From Geodermatophilus africanus (GTDB lineage Bacteria; Actinomycetota; Actinomycetes; Mycobacteriales; Geodermatophilaceae): 64,000 nucleotides of DNA. The notes under the pieces were generated by a model, which made no database searches, was not told the DNA's origin, and was given only the letters and a program-made list of their open reading frames with translations. Shown here in pieces: positions 1-7,993 of this stretch. Position numbers and translations under genes: made by a program. Position 1 is the stretch's first letter; each line of letters begins with the position of its first letter. The stretch lies in the NCBI RefSeq assembly GCF_900107105.1, contig NZ_FNOT01000004.1, positions 248,001-312,000 on the forward strand, written 5' to 3'.

Positions 1-1075
1 CGATCGACGCCATCAGCGCGTAGAGCCCGAGCCCCGTGCAGAAGACGACGATCAGCGAGAACAGGTTGTCCCGCACCAGGAACGACAGCGGCACGATGAG
101 CACCGCCATCGCACCGGACCAGAGGAGCAGCTGCGGCTTGCGGCCGATCCGGTCCGACAGCGCCCCGAACGGGAAGCACAGTGCCACGAACAGCGCGGTG
201 CCGATCGACAGGGCGATGAAGACGTCGGTCTTGTCCGCGTCTCGGAAGGTGATGGCGAACGGGGTGAGGGCGCTGAAGAACGTGTAGTAGGACAGCGTCG
301 ACAAGAGCGTGAAGGCGCACAGCTGCACGACGGCCTTGGGGTGGTACTTGATGGTTTGCAGCAGTGGGTGCTTGGTGTTGCGCGCCTTCTCGGCGTTCTC
401 CTCGAACTGCTCGGTCTCCACCAGCGACCGGCGCAGCCACATGCCGATGAAGCCGAGCAGACCGCCGATGAAGAACGCGATGCGCCAGCCGTAGCTCTGC
501 AGCTGGTCCTCGCTGAGAACACTGGTGAGCAGGACGCCGAGCAGGGACGCGGCGAGCAGCGCCGAGCCGGTGGAGATGTAGAAGAACGACGAGTAGCGGC
601 CGCGGTGGGCCGGCGGGGCGATCTCCCCCAGGTAGGCCGAGGCGTTGGAGACCTCACCGCCGAGGGACATGCCCTGCGCGACGCGGGCGAGCAGCAGCAG
701 GACCGGCGCCAGCCAGCCCACCTGCTCGTACGTGGGCAGGATCGCGATCACCATCGAGCCACCCGCCATCAGCAGGATGGTCAGCAGCATCCCGGCCTTG
801 CGGCCGCGCAGGTCGGCGAACCGGCCGAGCAGGATGCCGCCCAACGGCCGGAAGAAGAAGGCCAGCGCGTACGTCGACGTCGCCCCGATCAGCGCCAGGG
901 CCTGGTTCTCGGCCGGGAAGAACTGGCCGGCGAAGAAGACGACGAACGTCGCGTAGACCGTCCAGTCGAACCACTCGACGGCGTTGCCGATGCTCGCCGA
1001 GACGAGCGTCTTGACCGGTAGCCGGTGCCGCTCGTCGGTCGTCGTGCCGGGACCCTGCTGCACTGCGCCTGCCAT
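1..1075 (-). CDS. MHS-family MFS transporter, 3' end beyond window
   Basis: My own reading of the minus strand from the ATG at 1075 gives an uninterrupted membrane protein of about 358 visible residues that runs off the left edge. Near residue 30 it has GNAVEWFDWTVYATF, the first-helix signature of metabolite:H+ symporters (the alpha-ketoglutarate/proline/shikimate permease group). FRPLGGILLGRFADLRGRK follows, the MFS loop-2 motif. Further helices are visible to the edge. Family knowledge says these import organic acids or betaines with protons; the substrate cannot be told from sequence. The gene stands alone and is divergent from the M20 peptidase. No strong Shine-Dalgarno is visible at 1075, so the start is the likely but not the only choice. 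Confidence 0.88.
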   Translation of the reverse strand, partial: MAGAVQQGPGTTTDERHRLPVKTLVSASIGNAVEWFDWTVYATFVVFFAGQFFPAENQALALIGATSTYALAFFFRPLGGILLGRFADLRGRKAGMLLTILLMAGGSMVIAILPTYEQVGWLAPVLLLLARVAQGMSLGGEVSNASAYLGEIAPPAHRGRYSSFFYISTGSALLAASLLGVLLTSVLSEDQLQSYGWRIAFFIGGLLGFIGMWLRRSLVETEQFEENAEKARNTKHPLLQTIKYHPKAVVQLCAFTLLSTLSYYTFFSALTPFAITFRDADKTDVFIALSIGTALFVALCFPFGALSDRIGRKPQLLLWSGAMAVLIVPLSFLVRDNLFSLIVVFCTGLGLYALMASI

Positions 1076-1379
1076 GGGAACCCCACCGATCGCCCGGTTT
1101 GCTGGACGGCATCGACCGTAAGGGGCTCGCGGGACGACGGCACGCCGAAAGGGAGGCCGGGGTCCGGACCGGGCGACGGCCGCCTCGCGGCGAGATGCAC
1201 AACGCGGCTCCAGGCCCCCGACCGAGGTCGGGGCGGTAGTCCGTGAAGGCGTAACCAAATGGCACCCGGGGGCACGATGCACCCGGCCCGGACACCTCCG
1301 ACGCTACCCCGCCGGAACGCCGTCACACGGGCCGGGGCGGGTGACTTCGGCCCCTCCGAGCCCGTGCCAGACTCCGCCC
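1076..1379. other. divergent intergenic region (about 300 bp)
   Basis: No convincing gene lies between the MFS transporter and the M20 peptidase. The region holds an 8-bp inverted repeat with a 2-base loop at 1216-1233 (CCCCGACC/GGTCGGGG), two GCACCCGG repeats around 1260-1290, and the -10-like CAGACT next to the peptidase start. It presumably carries both promoters. The palindrome could be an operator, but nothing identifies a regulator. Confidence 0.5.
1368..1373 (+). promoter_or_regulatory. -10-like hexamer, leaderless start of M20 peptidase
   Basis: CAGACT ends 6 bases before the GTG at 1380, and there is no Shine-Dalgarno. This supports 1380 over the in-frame GTG at 1341 and implies a leaderless mRNA. 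Confidence 0.5.
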
Positions 1380-2651
1380 GTGGCTGACCTGTCCGCTGCC
1401 GAGGCGCGTGTGCTGTCCGCCGTCGACGAGGCCTGGGCGATCTCCCGGCTGCGCGACCTGGTGGCCGTCCCCTCGGTCGGCGGCACCCCGGCCGAGTCGG
1501 AGGTCCAGCACCTGGTCGGCGACTGGCTGGAGGAGCTCGGGTGCGCCGTCGACCGGTGGGAGGTCGACCTCGCCGCCGCGGCCACGGCGCCGGACGCGCC
1601 CGGCCAGGAGGTCGAGCGCAGCGAGGCGTGGGGCGTCGTCGGCACCGCCTGCGCGGCCGGGGAGGGGACCCCGGCGCTCGTCTGCTCCGGCCACACCGAC
1701 GTCGTCCCGGCCGGGGACCGCACGCTGTGGCCGGCTGACCCGTTCGACCCCCGCATCGCCGGCGGCGCCGTGCACGGCCGCGGGTCCTGCGACATGAAGG
1801 CCGGGGTGGTGGCCGCCCTCGCCGCGCTGGCCGCCGTCCGGACGGCGGGGGTGCGGCTGGCCCGGCCGGTCGCGGTGCACGCCGTCGTCGGCGAGGAGGA
1901 CGGCGGCCTCGGCGCCTGGGCGACCCTGCGACGCGGGCACCGTGGCGACGTGTGCGTCATCCCCGAGCCGACCGCCGGTGCGGTCGTCACCGCCAACGCA
2001 GGCGCGCTCACCTTCCGGCTCGAGGTCCCCGGGCACGCGGCGCACGCGGCCCACCGCGACCGCGGGGTCAGCGCCATCGAGCTCTTCGCCGGGGTGCACG
2101 CCGGGCTGCGCGCGTTCGAGGCGGAGCGGCAGCAGGGCGCCGACCCACGCTTCGGCGACGCCCCCTACCCGTACGGCATCAACATCGGGCAGGTGCGGGC
2201 CGGGGACTGGGCCAGCTCGGTGCCCGACCGGCTGGTCGCCGACGGCCGCTACGGGGTGCGGCTCGGCGAGGATGTCGCCGAGGCCAGGACGGCGTTCGAG
2301 CGCCGGCTGGCCGCGATCTGCGCGGCCGACCCCTGGCTGGCCGAGCACCCGGTGCGGCTCACCTGGACCGGCGGCGCCTTCGCCAGCGGCTCGCTCCCCG
2401 AGGGGCACCCGCTGCTGCCGACCGTCCAGCGCGCGGTCGCCGACGCCGGCGCCGGGGTGCCGCCCGAGCGGGCGATCCCCGCAGGCAGCGACCTGCGGCT
2501 CTACGCGGCGGCGGGGGTGCCCACGCTGCACTACGGTCCCGGCGACCTGCACCTGGCCCACGGGCCCTTGGAGCGGGTGCCGGTCGACGAGCTCGTCACC
2601 GCGGCCCGCGCCTTGGCGCTCCTCACGCTGCGCACCTGCGGGATGGCATGA
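1380..2651 (+). CDS. M20 family metallopeptidase / ArgE-DapE-type deacylase
   Basis: A cytoplasmic zinc hydrolase of 423 residues in the ArgE/DapE/CPG2 group, which cleaves amide bonds of N-acyl amino acids or small peptides. Visible motifs are SGHTDVVPAGD near residue 104 (metal-ligand His and bridging-region Asp), GRGSCDMKAG (bridging Asp), GEEDGG near 171 (catalytic Glu and metal ligand) and a C-terminal YGPGDLHLAHGPLE carrying a ligand His. The length is normal for the family. I place the start at GTG 1380 because a -10-like hexamer sits 6 bases upstream; GTG 1341 would add 13 poorly conserved residues. The stop overlaps the next gene by ATGA, so the two are probably co-translated. The substrate is unknown: arginine or DapE function is not implied, since no such pathway genes are nearby. 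Confidence 0.88.
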   Translation: MADLSAAEARVLSAVDEAWAISRLRDLVAVPSVGGTPAESEVQHLVGDWLEELGCAVDRWEVDLAAAATAPDAPGQEVERSEAWGVVGTACAAGEGTPALVCSGHTDVVPAGDRTLWPADPFDPRIAGGAVHGRGSCDMKAGVVAALAALAAVRTAGVRLARPVAVHAVVGEEDGGLGAWATLRRGHRGDVCVIPEPTAGAVVTANAGALTFRLEVPGHAAHAAHRDRGVSAIELFAGVHAGLRAFEAERQQGADPRFGDAPYPYGINIGQVRAGDWASSVPDRLVADGRYGVRLGEDVAEARTAFERRLAAICAADPWLAEHPVRLTWTGGAFASGSLPEGHPLLPTVQRAVADAGAGVPPERAIPAGSDLRLYAAAGVPTLHYGPGDLHLAHGPLERVPVDELVTAARALALLTLRTCGMA

Positions 2652-3277
2652 CCCTCGTGGGCTTCGAGGCCTGGGCGGAGCTGGCCGGCGACTCCCCGAC
2701 CTCCCGCACCGAGTGGGCCGCCGTCGTCGCGGCGTGGGGCGAGCCGCACCGCCGCTACCACGACCTGGCCCATCTGGCCGCCGTCCTCGGGCTGGTCGGG
2801 GAGCTGGCCGGCGCCGCGACCGACCCCGACGCGGTGCGGCTGGCCGCCTGGTACCACGACGTCGTCTACGACCCCCGCCGCGGCGACAACGAGGCGGTCA
2901 GCGCCGAGCGGGCGCGCGCCGGCCTGCGCGGGCTGGTGCCGGCCGGCCGGGTCGAGGAGGTGGCCCGGCTGGTGCTGCTCACCGCGGGGCACGACCCGGC
3001 TCCGGGCGACGCGAACGGCGCCGTCCTCTGCGACGCCGACCTCGCGGTGCTCGCCGGGCCGCCCGAGGCCTACGCCGCCTACGCCTCGGCGGTGCGCGAG
3101 GAGTACGGGCACCTCTCCGACGCCGAGTTCACCGCGGGCCGCACCGCCGTCCTCGAGCACCTGCTGGCCCTCCCGGCGCTGTACCGGCTGCCGGCCGTCG
3201 CCGCCGAGTGGACGCCGCGGGCGCGGGCCAACCTCGCCGCCGAGCTCAGCCTGCTACGGCGCCGTGCCTCTTCTTGA
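2648..3277 (+). CDS. HD-superfamily metal-dependent phosphohydrolase-like protein
   Basis: A 209-residue protein of the predicted HD phosphohydrolase family (COG4339 type). Key features are RRYHDLAHLAAVL near residue 37, AAWYHDVVYDPRRGDNE around 77 (the HD pair) and LCDADLAVLAG near 129 (distal Asp), in the order expected for an HD metal site. The ATG overlaps the stop of the peptidase gene by 4 bases, so the pair forms an operon. The 3' end overlaps the convergent DUF4031 gene by 32 bases. The family is assumed to hydrolyse nucleotides or phosphoesters, but a physiological substrate is not established. Confidence 0.82.
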   Translation: MTLVGFEAWAELAGDSPTSRTEWAAVVAAWGEPHRRYHDLAHLAAVLGLVGELAGAATDPDAVRLAAWYHDVVYDPRRGDNEAVSAERARAGLRGLVPAGRVEEVARLVLLTAGHDPAPGDANGAVLCDADLAVLAGPPEAYAAYASAVREEYGHLSDAEFTAGRTAVLEHLLALPALYRLPAVAAEWTPRARANLAAELSLLRRRASS

Positions 3278-3524
3278 GCCGCAGCCCCGCCCCCATCAGC
3301 CGGGCGAGCAGTTCCCGTCCGCCCACCGGCTCGGCGCCGGCGGCCACCGCCACCTCGTAGAGCTCGTCGGGGACGTCGTAGTGGTCGCCCTGGAACGCCC
3401 GCCGCGGGATGCCGAGCTCGGTGGCGACGAAGGCGTGCAGCTCCTCGTAGGAGACGTCGCTGACCAGGTGCGACCAGCGCCGGCCGCGCCAGGGCCACAC
3501 CGGGGGGTCGATCAGCACCGCCAC
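3246..3524 (-). CDS. DUF4031 domain-containing protein
   Basis: A small cytoplasmic protein of 92 residues. The pattern DPPVWPWRGRRWSHLVSD at the N-terminus, followed by ELHAFVATELG and FQGDHYDVPDELYE, is the hallmark of DUF4031, an actinobacterial and proteobacterial family of unknown function with conserved Trp, His and Asp residues. The start is GTG 3524 because GAGGAGG lies 5-6 bases upstream. Its last ten codons overlap the 3' end of the convergent HD gene, a tail-to-tail overlap of 32 bases in which both reading frames look genuine. Confidence 0.85.
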   Translation of the reverse strand: MAVLIDPPVWPWRGRRWSHLVSDVSYEELHAFVATELGIPRRAFQGDHYDVPDELYEVAVAAGAEPVGGRELLARLMGAGLRLKKRHGAVAG

Positions 3525-3544
3525 GGCACCTCCTCGCTGCGCTC

Positions 3545-3606
3545 GTCGGTCCCGTGCCGGCCGCGCTCTGCCCATGCACGACCTCGCAAGCTCGGCCGTG
3601 ACCGAC
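3545..3606. repeat. weak nested dyad with CTCGCAAGCTCG core
   Basis: GTCGGTC at 3545 pairs with GACCGAC at 3600, and CTCGCAAGCTCG lies inside near the right arm. This resembles the hairpin family seen later in the window but is degenerate. Unlike the others it lies between two divergent starts. Confidence 0.35.
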
Positions 3607-3622
3607 AGTGTGCCCCGCGCAC

Positions 3623-3628
3623 TACCGT
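3623..3628 (+). promoter_or_regulatory. -10 hexamer, leaderless start of Gfo/Idh/MocA gene
   Basis: TACCGT lies 7 bases before GTG 3636 with no Shine-Dalgarno, fixing the start and implying a leaderless transcript. Confidence 0.55.
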
Positions 3629-3635
3629 GCTGCCG

Positions 3636-4634
3636 GTGAACGAGGAGATCCGCTGGGGCGTCGTCGGGCCGGGCCGCATCGCCGAGAACGTGATGGCCGA
3701 CTTCGCGCACGTGCCCGCCGCCCGGCCGGTCGCGGTCGGCTCCCGGTCGGCGCGGCGCGCGGCGGCCTTCGCCGAGCGGCACGGGCTCGAACGGGCATAC
3801 GGCTCCTACGCCGACCTGCTGGCGGACCCGGACGTCGACGTGCTGTACGTGGCCACGCCGCACCCGCAGCACCACGCGGTCGCCCTCGCCGCGATCGACG
3901 CCGGCAAGGCGCTCCTGGTCGAGAAGTCCTTCACCGCCACCACCGCGGGGGCGCGCCACGTGGTCGAGCGGGCCCGGGAGCGCGGCGTCTTCGTCATGGA
4001 GGCGATGTGGACCCGCTTCCAGCCGGCCGTCGTCCGGCTGCGGGAGCTGGTCGCCGACGGCGCGATCGGGGAGGTCCGCTCGGTGCAGGCGGACCTGGGC
4101 GTCGCGCGCGAGTACGACCCGACCGACCGGCTGTTCGCGCACGACCTCGGCGGCGGCGCGCTGCTCGACCTCGGCGTCTACGTCGTCTCGTTCGCCCAGA
4201 TGGTCCTGGGCGACCCGGACACCGTCGCCGCCACCGGCTCGCGCTTCCCCACCGGCGTCGACGCCGACGCCGCGCTGCTGCTCGGGTACGCCGACGGCCG
4301 GTCGGCGACGCTGACCACCTCGCTGCGGTACCCGACGCCGGGGCAGGCGCGGGTGTTCGGCACCGCCGGCTGGATCGACGTCCTGCCCCGCTTCCACCAC
4401 CCGGAGACCATCGTGCTGCACCGCGCCGGCGCCGAGCCCGAGGAGATCACGCTGCCGCCGACGGGCACCGGCTACAGCCACGAGCTCGCCGAGGTGACCG
4501 AGTGCGTGCGGGCCGGACGGACGGAGAGCGCCGTCATGCCGCTGGCCGACACCCTGGCCGTCCAGTCGGTGCTCGGCCGGGCCGGCGACCAGCTCGGACT
4601 GGCGTTCCGGGAGGACCCGCACGTGCTGCGGTGA
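3636..4634 (+). CDS. Gfo/Idh/MocA family NAD(P)-dependent oxidoreductase
   Basis: A 332-residue dehydrogenase-like protein. The N-terminal Rossmann fold starts with WGVVGPGRIAENVM (GxGxxA-type dinucleotide loop). It continues with VDVLYVATPHPQHH and GKALLVEKSFT, where the EK(S/P) lysine is the usual catalytic or cofactor-contacting residue. A C-terminal substrate-domain core follows, HDLGGGALLDLGVYVV. The sequence resembles the dihydrodiol dehydrogenase/GFO subgroup that acts on sugars or cyclic diols, but no neighbour points to a pathway. The chosen GTG has a TACCGT hexamer 7 bases upstream; GTG 3627 is in frame but would overlap that hexamer. Confidence 0.87.
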   Translation: MNEEIRWGVVGPGRIAENVMADFAHVPAARPVAVGSRSARRAAAFAERHGLERAYGSYADLLADPDVDVLYVATPHPQHHAVALAAIDAGKALLVEKSFTATTAGARHVVERARERGVFVMEAMWTRFQPAVVRLRELVADGAIGEVRSVQADLGVAREYDPTDRLFAHDLGGGALLDLGVYVVSFAQMVLGDPDTVAATGSRFPTGVDADAALLLGYADGRSATLTTSLRYPTPGQARVFGTAGWIDVLPRFHHPETIVLHRAGAEPEEITLPPTGTGYSHELAEVTECVRAGRTESAVMPLADTLAVQSVLGRAGDQLGLAFREDPHVLR

Positions 4635-4732
4635 CGCCACCCGGACGGGTGGTCCGCCTCAAGCCGCCGCGGGGTGTGCCACAGGACCGCAAGGCCGCCG
4701 AGCGCGAGGCCGAGCCCAGTCCGGCGACGGTG

Positions 4733-5539
4733 TCACGGCGCCCCGGCCTGCGGCGTCCCCGGCGGCGCCCAGGCCCGTCCGGTGGCCTGGGCGGCGGTGG
4801 GCACGCGGGTCGGCGTCCGCCCGGTGCGGCGGACCGCCTCGGCGAAGACGACGGCGTCGGTGACGGCGGCGCCGCCGGGGTCGTTGTTGAAGTACACGAG
4901 GACGTCGGAGTCGCCGTAGGTCTCCGCCAACCGCTCGGCCCACACCTGCAGGGTCTCCGGCCGGTAGGCCCAGCCATCCGCACCGGTGTGCAGGCGCAGG
5001 TAGCCCCAGCCCGCGGTGCGCCACAGCGGCGCGACTGGCTGCTCGCCGCGGTCGGCCCAGCACAGCGCCGCGCCGTAGCGCTCGAGCAGTGCGCGGACCT
5101 CGTCGGTCCACCAGGAGTCGTGCCGCGGCTCGACGGCGACGCGTACGCCGGCCGGGAACTGCGCCAGGCACTCGCGCAGCAGGTCGACGTCGGCTCTCAG
5201 CGTGGGCGGCAGCTGCAGCAGGACGGCGTCGAGCCGGTCGCCGAGGCCGGCCACCCGCTCCACCAGCCGGCCGACCGGTTCCTCGGGGTCGCGCAGCCGC
5301 TTGACGTGGGTGAGGAACCGGCTGGCCTTCACCGCCCAGCGGTAGTCGGCGGGCGTCCGCTCCCGCCAGGCCTCGAAGGTGCTCCGCTCCGGGAGCCGGT
5401 AGAAGGCGTTGTTGCTCTCGACGGTGGCGAAGTGCTGCGCGTGGTGCTCCAGCCACAGCCGCTGCGGGAGCCGCTGCGGGTAGAAGCGGCCGCGCCAGTC
5501 GCGGTACTGCCAGCCCGACGTCCCGATGACCACCGCCAC
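4733..5539 (-). CDS. DUF72 domain-containing protein
   Basis: A 268-residue TIM-barrel-like protein of the DUF72 family (E. coli YecE type). Visible features are IGTSGWQYRDWRGRFYP at the N-terminus, FATVESNNAFYRLP near residue 40 (the conserved VExNxTFY-like strand), WAVKASRFLTH, VAVEPRHDSWW near 150 and VYFNNDPGGAAV near the C-terminus (the NNH/NND motif). All family landmarks are present, so the gene looks intact. The biochemical function of DUF72 is not established. The last 20-25 residues are Ala/Pro-rich and probably disordered. It is monocistronic. Confidence 0.87.
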   Translation of the reverse strand: MAVVIGTSGWQYRDWRGRFYPQRLPQRLWLEHHAQHFATVESNNAFYRLPERSTFEAWRERTPADYRWAVKASRFLTHVKRLRDPEEPVGRLVERVAGLGDRLDAVLLQLPPTLRADVDLLRECLAQFPAGVRVAVEPRHDSWWTDEVRALLERYGAALCWADRGEQPVAPLWRTAGWGYLRLHTGADGWAYRPETLQVWAERLAETYGDSDVLVYFNNDPGGAAVTDAVVFAEAVRRTGRTPTRVPTAAQATGRAWAPPGTPQAGAP

Positions 5540-5713
5540 GACCAGCGCCTACCCGGCCCGGCCGCAGCCGACGCGGTCGGCCGCCACCGCCCCCGGATTG
5601 GGGGGATCCGCTCCCCCTCCGCTCGGCTGCCGGGCACCGCTCCGCACGACGACTGTGGCTCCCACGAGACCGGCCCACGGTGGTGTGGGCACGGCGCGAC
5701 TGCGGAGTAGGCG

Positions 5714-7858
5714 ATGACCAGGACACGACCGACCCAGCACGGCGGTCGCGGGGGTGGGCACGGAGCTGTCGGTGCCCCCGCGTCGCGAACGTCCCGATCC
5801 CCCAAGCGGCTGATCGCCGGCGGCCTGGCGGCCGTCACGGCCACCGGTGCGCTGGTGACCTTCGGGAGCATGGCCCAGGCCGGCACCCCTCCGACCGGGC
5901 CCGGCAACATCGAGATCTTCAACAAGCGGAGCATGGTCGCCCTCGAGGGCTACGCCGCCCAGGCCGGGCAGGAGGCCACGGTCGAGGTGCTCCGAGGCGA
6001 CCGGACGATCGGCATCGGGGTGGGGACGCTGGACGCCACCGGCTTCCTGGAGTTCAACCACCCCGGCGGCGAGTGCTGGATCGGGGTGACCCCCACCATC
6101 AAGCCGGGTGACGAGGTCAGGGTGTCGTTCAGCGGAGAGGCCTTCACGGACTCCGCGATCACGGCCTCCCCCACGGTCACCGAGGTCGTCGGCAGTGGCT
6201 TCGTGCCGGACGGTGCCGTGCAGCCCGAGGGGTCGCTCCGGGTCTCCGGTACCGGCACGGTCACGATCAAGGGCACCTACGACCCCGCCGACCCGTGGTT
6301 CGACCCCGCGCGGTTCGTGATCGAGACGGTCAACCCGGACAACAGGGACGACAAGACGCCGCCCGGCCAGGACCCGGGGCTGGTGGACGCCCGGGCCATG
6401 GGGATCACCCTGGTGCCGGATGCGGAGCACCCGAACGGCGAGCCGGGGCTGTGGGACGCCGAGGCCACGATCGACCCGGCGACGGGCACGTGGTCGGGGA
6501 CCTACACGCTCTACACCCAGGCCGACTACGACCGCACGCTCGACGGCGACCACGTCGCCGCGGCATGGATGGCGGGCGAGGAGCCGGCGCTCGGCCTGAC
6601 CCAGAACGAGTTCGAGGAGATCCCCGGCCCGGGGATGGGCGGGTGCCCGCCGAGCCCGGACGGCCAGGTGCCGACGGCGCCGTCGACGGCCCAGCTGTCG
6701 TCCGCCACGGGCTCGACCTCGGTGGAGGTCGCCTGGGAGACGCCGGCCCAGCCCGCCGACGCCTCTGAGGTCACCGGCTACCGGGTGGCGGCGATCGGTG
6801 GTGCGCACGCCGAGCAGGAGACCGCCGAGCGCACCGGCGGTACCAGCGTCTCCCTCGACGGCCTGGAGGCCGGTGCCACCTACGAGATCATGATCGAGGC
6901 CTACAACGGCCGGTGGTCGGCTGCGCAGTCGCTCGGGACGGTGGTCGTCGGCTCCGGGACCGGTGGCACCACGCCGCCGGGCGACGGGACCGACCCGGGC
7001 ACCGACCCGACCGCACTCCCTGCAGCTCCGGCCGGCCTGACCGCGACCAGCGCGTCGCTCGACAGCGCCGACGTGAGCTGGGCGGCCACCGCCGGCGCGA
7101 CCAGCTACACGGTCACAGCCTCCTCGGAGGACCCGGCCGCCCTCGTGCCCGCTCCGGTCACGGTGACGGCCCCGGCCGCCACGCTCACCGGACTCACCTC
7201 GGGCGCGGCCTACACGGTCTCGGTGACGGCCGCGAACGCCAACGGCGAGGGCCCGGCCTCCACGGCCACGGTCTCGACCCTGACGGCGGTGGCCCCCGCG
7301 GCGTTCGACCTGACCAGGGTCATCCCCGGTCACGAGAGCATCACCGCGGAGTGGACGGCGGCGGCGGCCGGCAACGCGGCCAGCCCGGTGTCCGGATACG
7401 AGCTGGTCGCGACTCCGGCCGATGGTCAGGCCGCGGTCACCTTCGCGGCGACCGGCACCGCCGGCACCGTGAGCGGGCTCCGGAACGGCGTGGAGTACGC
7501 GCTCACAGTGGTCGCCAAGAGCGGCTCGGCGACCACCACGGCCCGGGTGCCCGCGACCGTCGACAACACGGTCACGCCGACCGACGTCGTCACGGTCACC
7601 CGGGCGCAGTACCGGGCCGACAAGCGGGAGTACCGGATCCAGGGCACCGCGCAGGACACGACGGCGAACCGGGTGCACCTCCGACTCGGTGACGTCGCGG
7701 GATCGGGCACGACCATCCAGCTCAACGTGCCGGTGCAGGCCGACGGCACCTGGGCGGTCGACCTCCGGAACGGTCCGGCGCTGCCGACCAACAACCGGTT
7801 CAACGTGACCTCCGACTCGGGCGCCAGCACGGTCGCCGTGATGACGCGGTCCCGCTGA
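5714..7858 (+). CDS. secreted fibronectin type III repeat protein
   Basis: A predicted exported protein of 714 residues. A basic N-terminus (TSRSPKRLIAGG) precedes a hydrophobic segment ending in ATFG/MAQAG, consistent with a signal peptide cleaved near residue 57. Residues 60-310 form a unique beta-rich region with a cysteine at each end (GECWIG and GGCPPSP). Three fibronectin type III modules follow at about 315-415, 434-522 and 525-615, with Thr/Gly/Pro linkers. The C-terminal 90 residues hold another strand-rich module. There is no LPXTG or transmembrane anchor, so it is probably released or loosely wall-bound. The start is supported by GGAGTAGG just upstream. Function unknown; surface adhesion or matrix binding would fit FN3 arrays. 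Confidence 0.78.
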   Translation: MTRTRPTQHGGRGGGHGAVGAPASRTSRSPKRLIAGGLAAVTATGALVTFGSMAQAGTPPTGPGNIEIFNKRSMVALEGYAAQAGQEATVEVLRGDRTIGIGVGTLDATGFLEFNHPGGECWIGVTPTIKPGDEVRVSFSGEAFTDSAITASPTVTEVVGSGFVPDGAVQPEGSLRVSGTGTVTIKGTYDPADPWFDPARFVIETVNPDNRDDKTPPGQDPGLVDARAMGITLVPDAEHPNGEPGLWDAEATIDPATGTWSGTYTLYTQADYDRTLDGDHVAAAWMAGEEPALGLTQNEFEEIPGPGMGGCPPSPDGQVPTAPSTAQLSSATGSTSVEVAWETPAQPADASEVTGYRVAAIGGAHAEQETAERTGGTSVSLDGLEAGATYEIMIEAYNGRWSAAQSLGTVVVGSGTGGTTPPGDGTDPGTDPTALPAAPAGLTATSASLDSADVSWAATAGATSYTVTASSEDPAALVPAPVTVTAPAATLTGLTSGAAYTVSVTAANANGEGPASTATVSTLTAVAPAAFDLTRVIPGHESITAEWTAAAAGNAASPVSGYELVATPADGQAAVTFAATGTAGTVSGLRNGVEYALTVVAKSGSATTTARVPATVDNTVTPTDVVTVTRAQYRADKREYRIQGTAQDTTANRVHLRLGDVAGSGTTIQLNVPVQADGTWAVDLRNGPALPTNNRFNVTSDSGASTVAVMTRSR

Positions 7859-7913
7859 TCCGGCCAGCACACCCGTCGGGGCAGCACCCGGGCCCCGACA
7901 CCTCCTGAACACA

Positions 7914-7951
7914 CCGAGGGCCCGTTCCCGTACGCGGGGGCGGGCCCTCGG
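7914..7951 (+). terminator. intrinsic terminator after FN3 gene
   Basis: Perfect 11-bp arms CCGAGGGCCCG/CGGGCCCTCGG with a 16-base loop, 55 bases after the stop. No T-tract follows, as is common in high-GC actinobacteria. Confidence 0.75.
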
Positions 7952-7993
7952 CGTGCACGCGTGACGGCGCGCCCGTGCGGGCACACCGACCAC

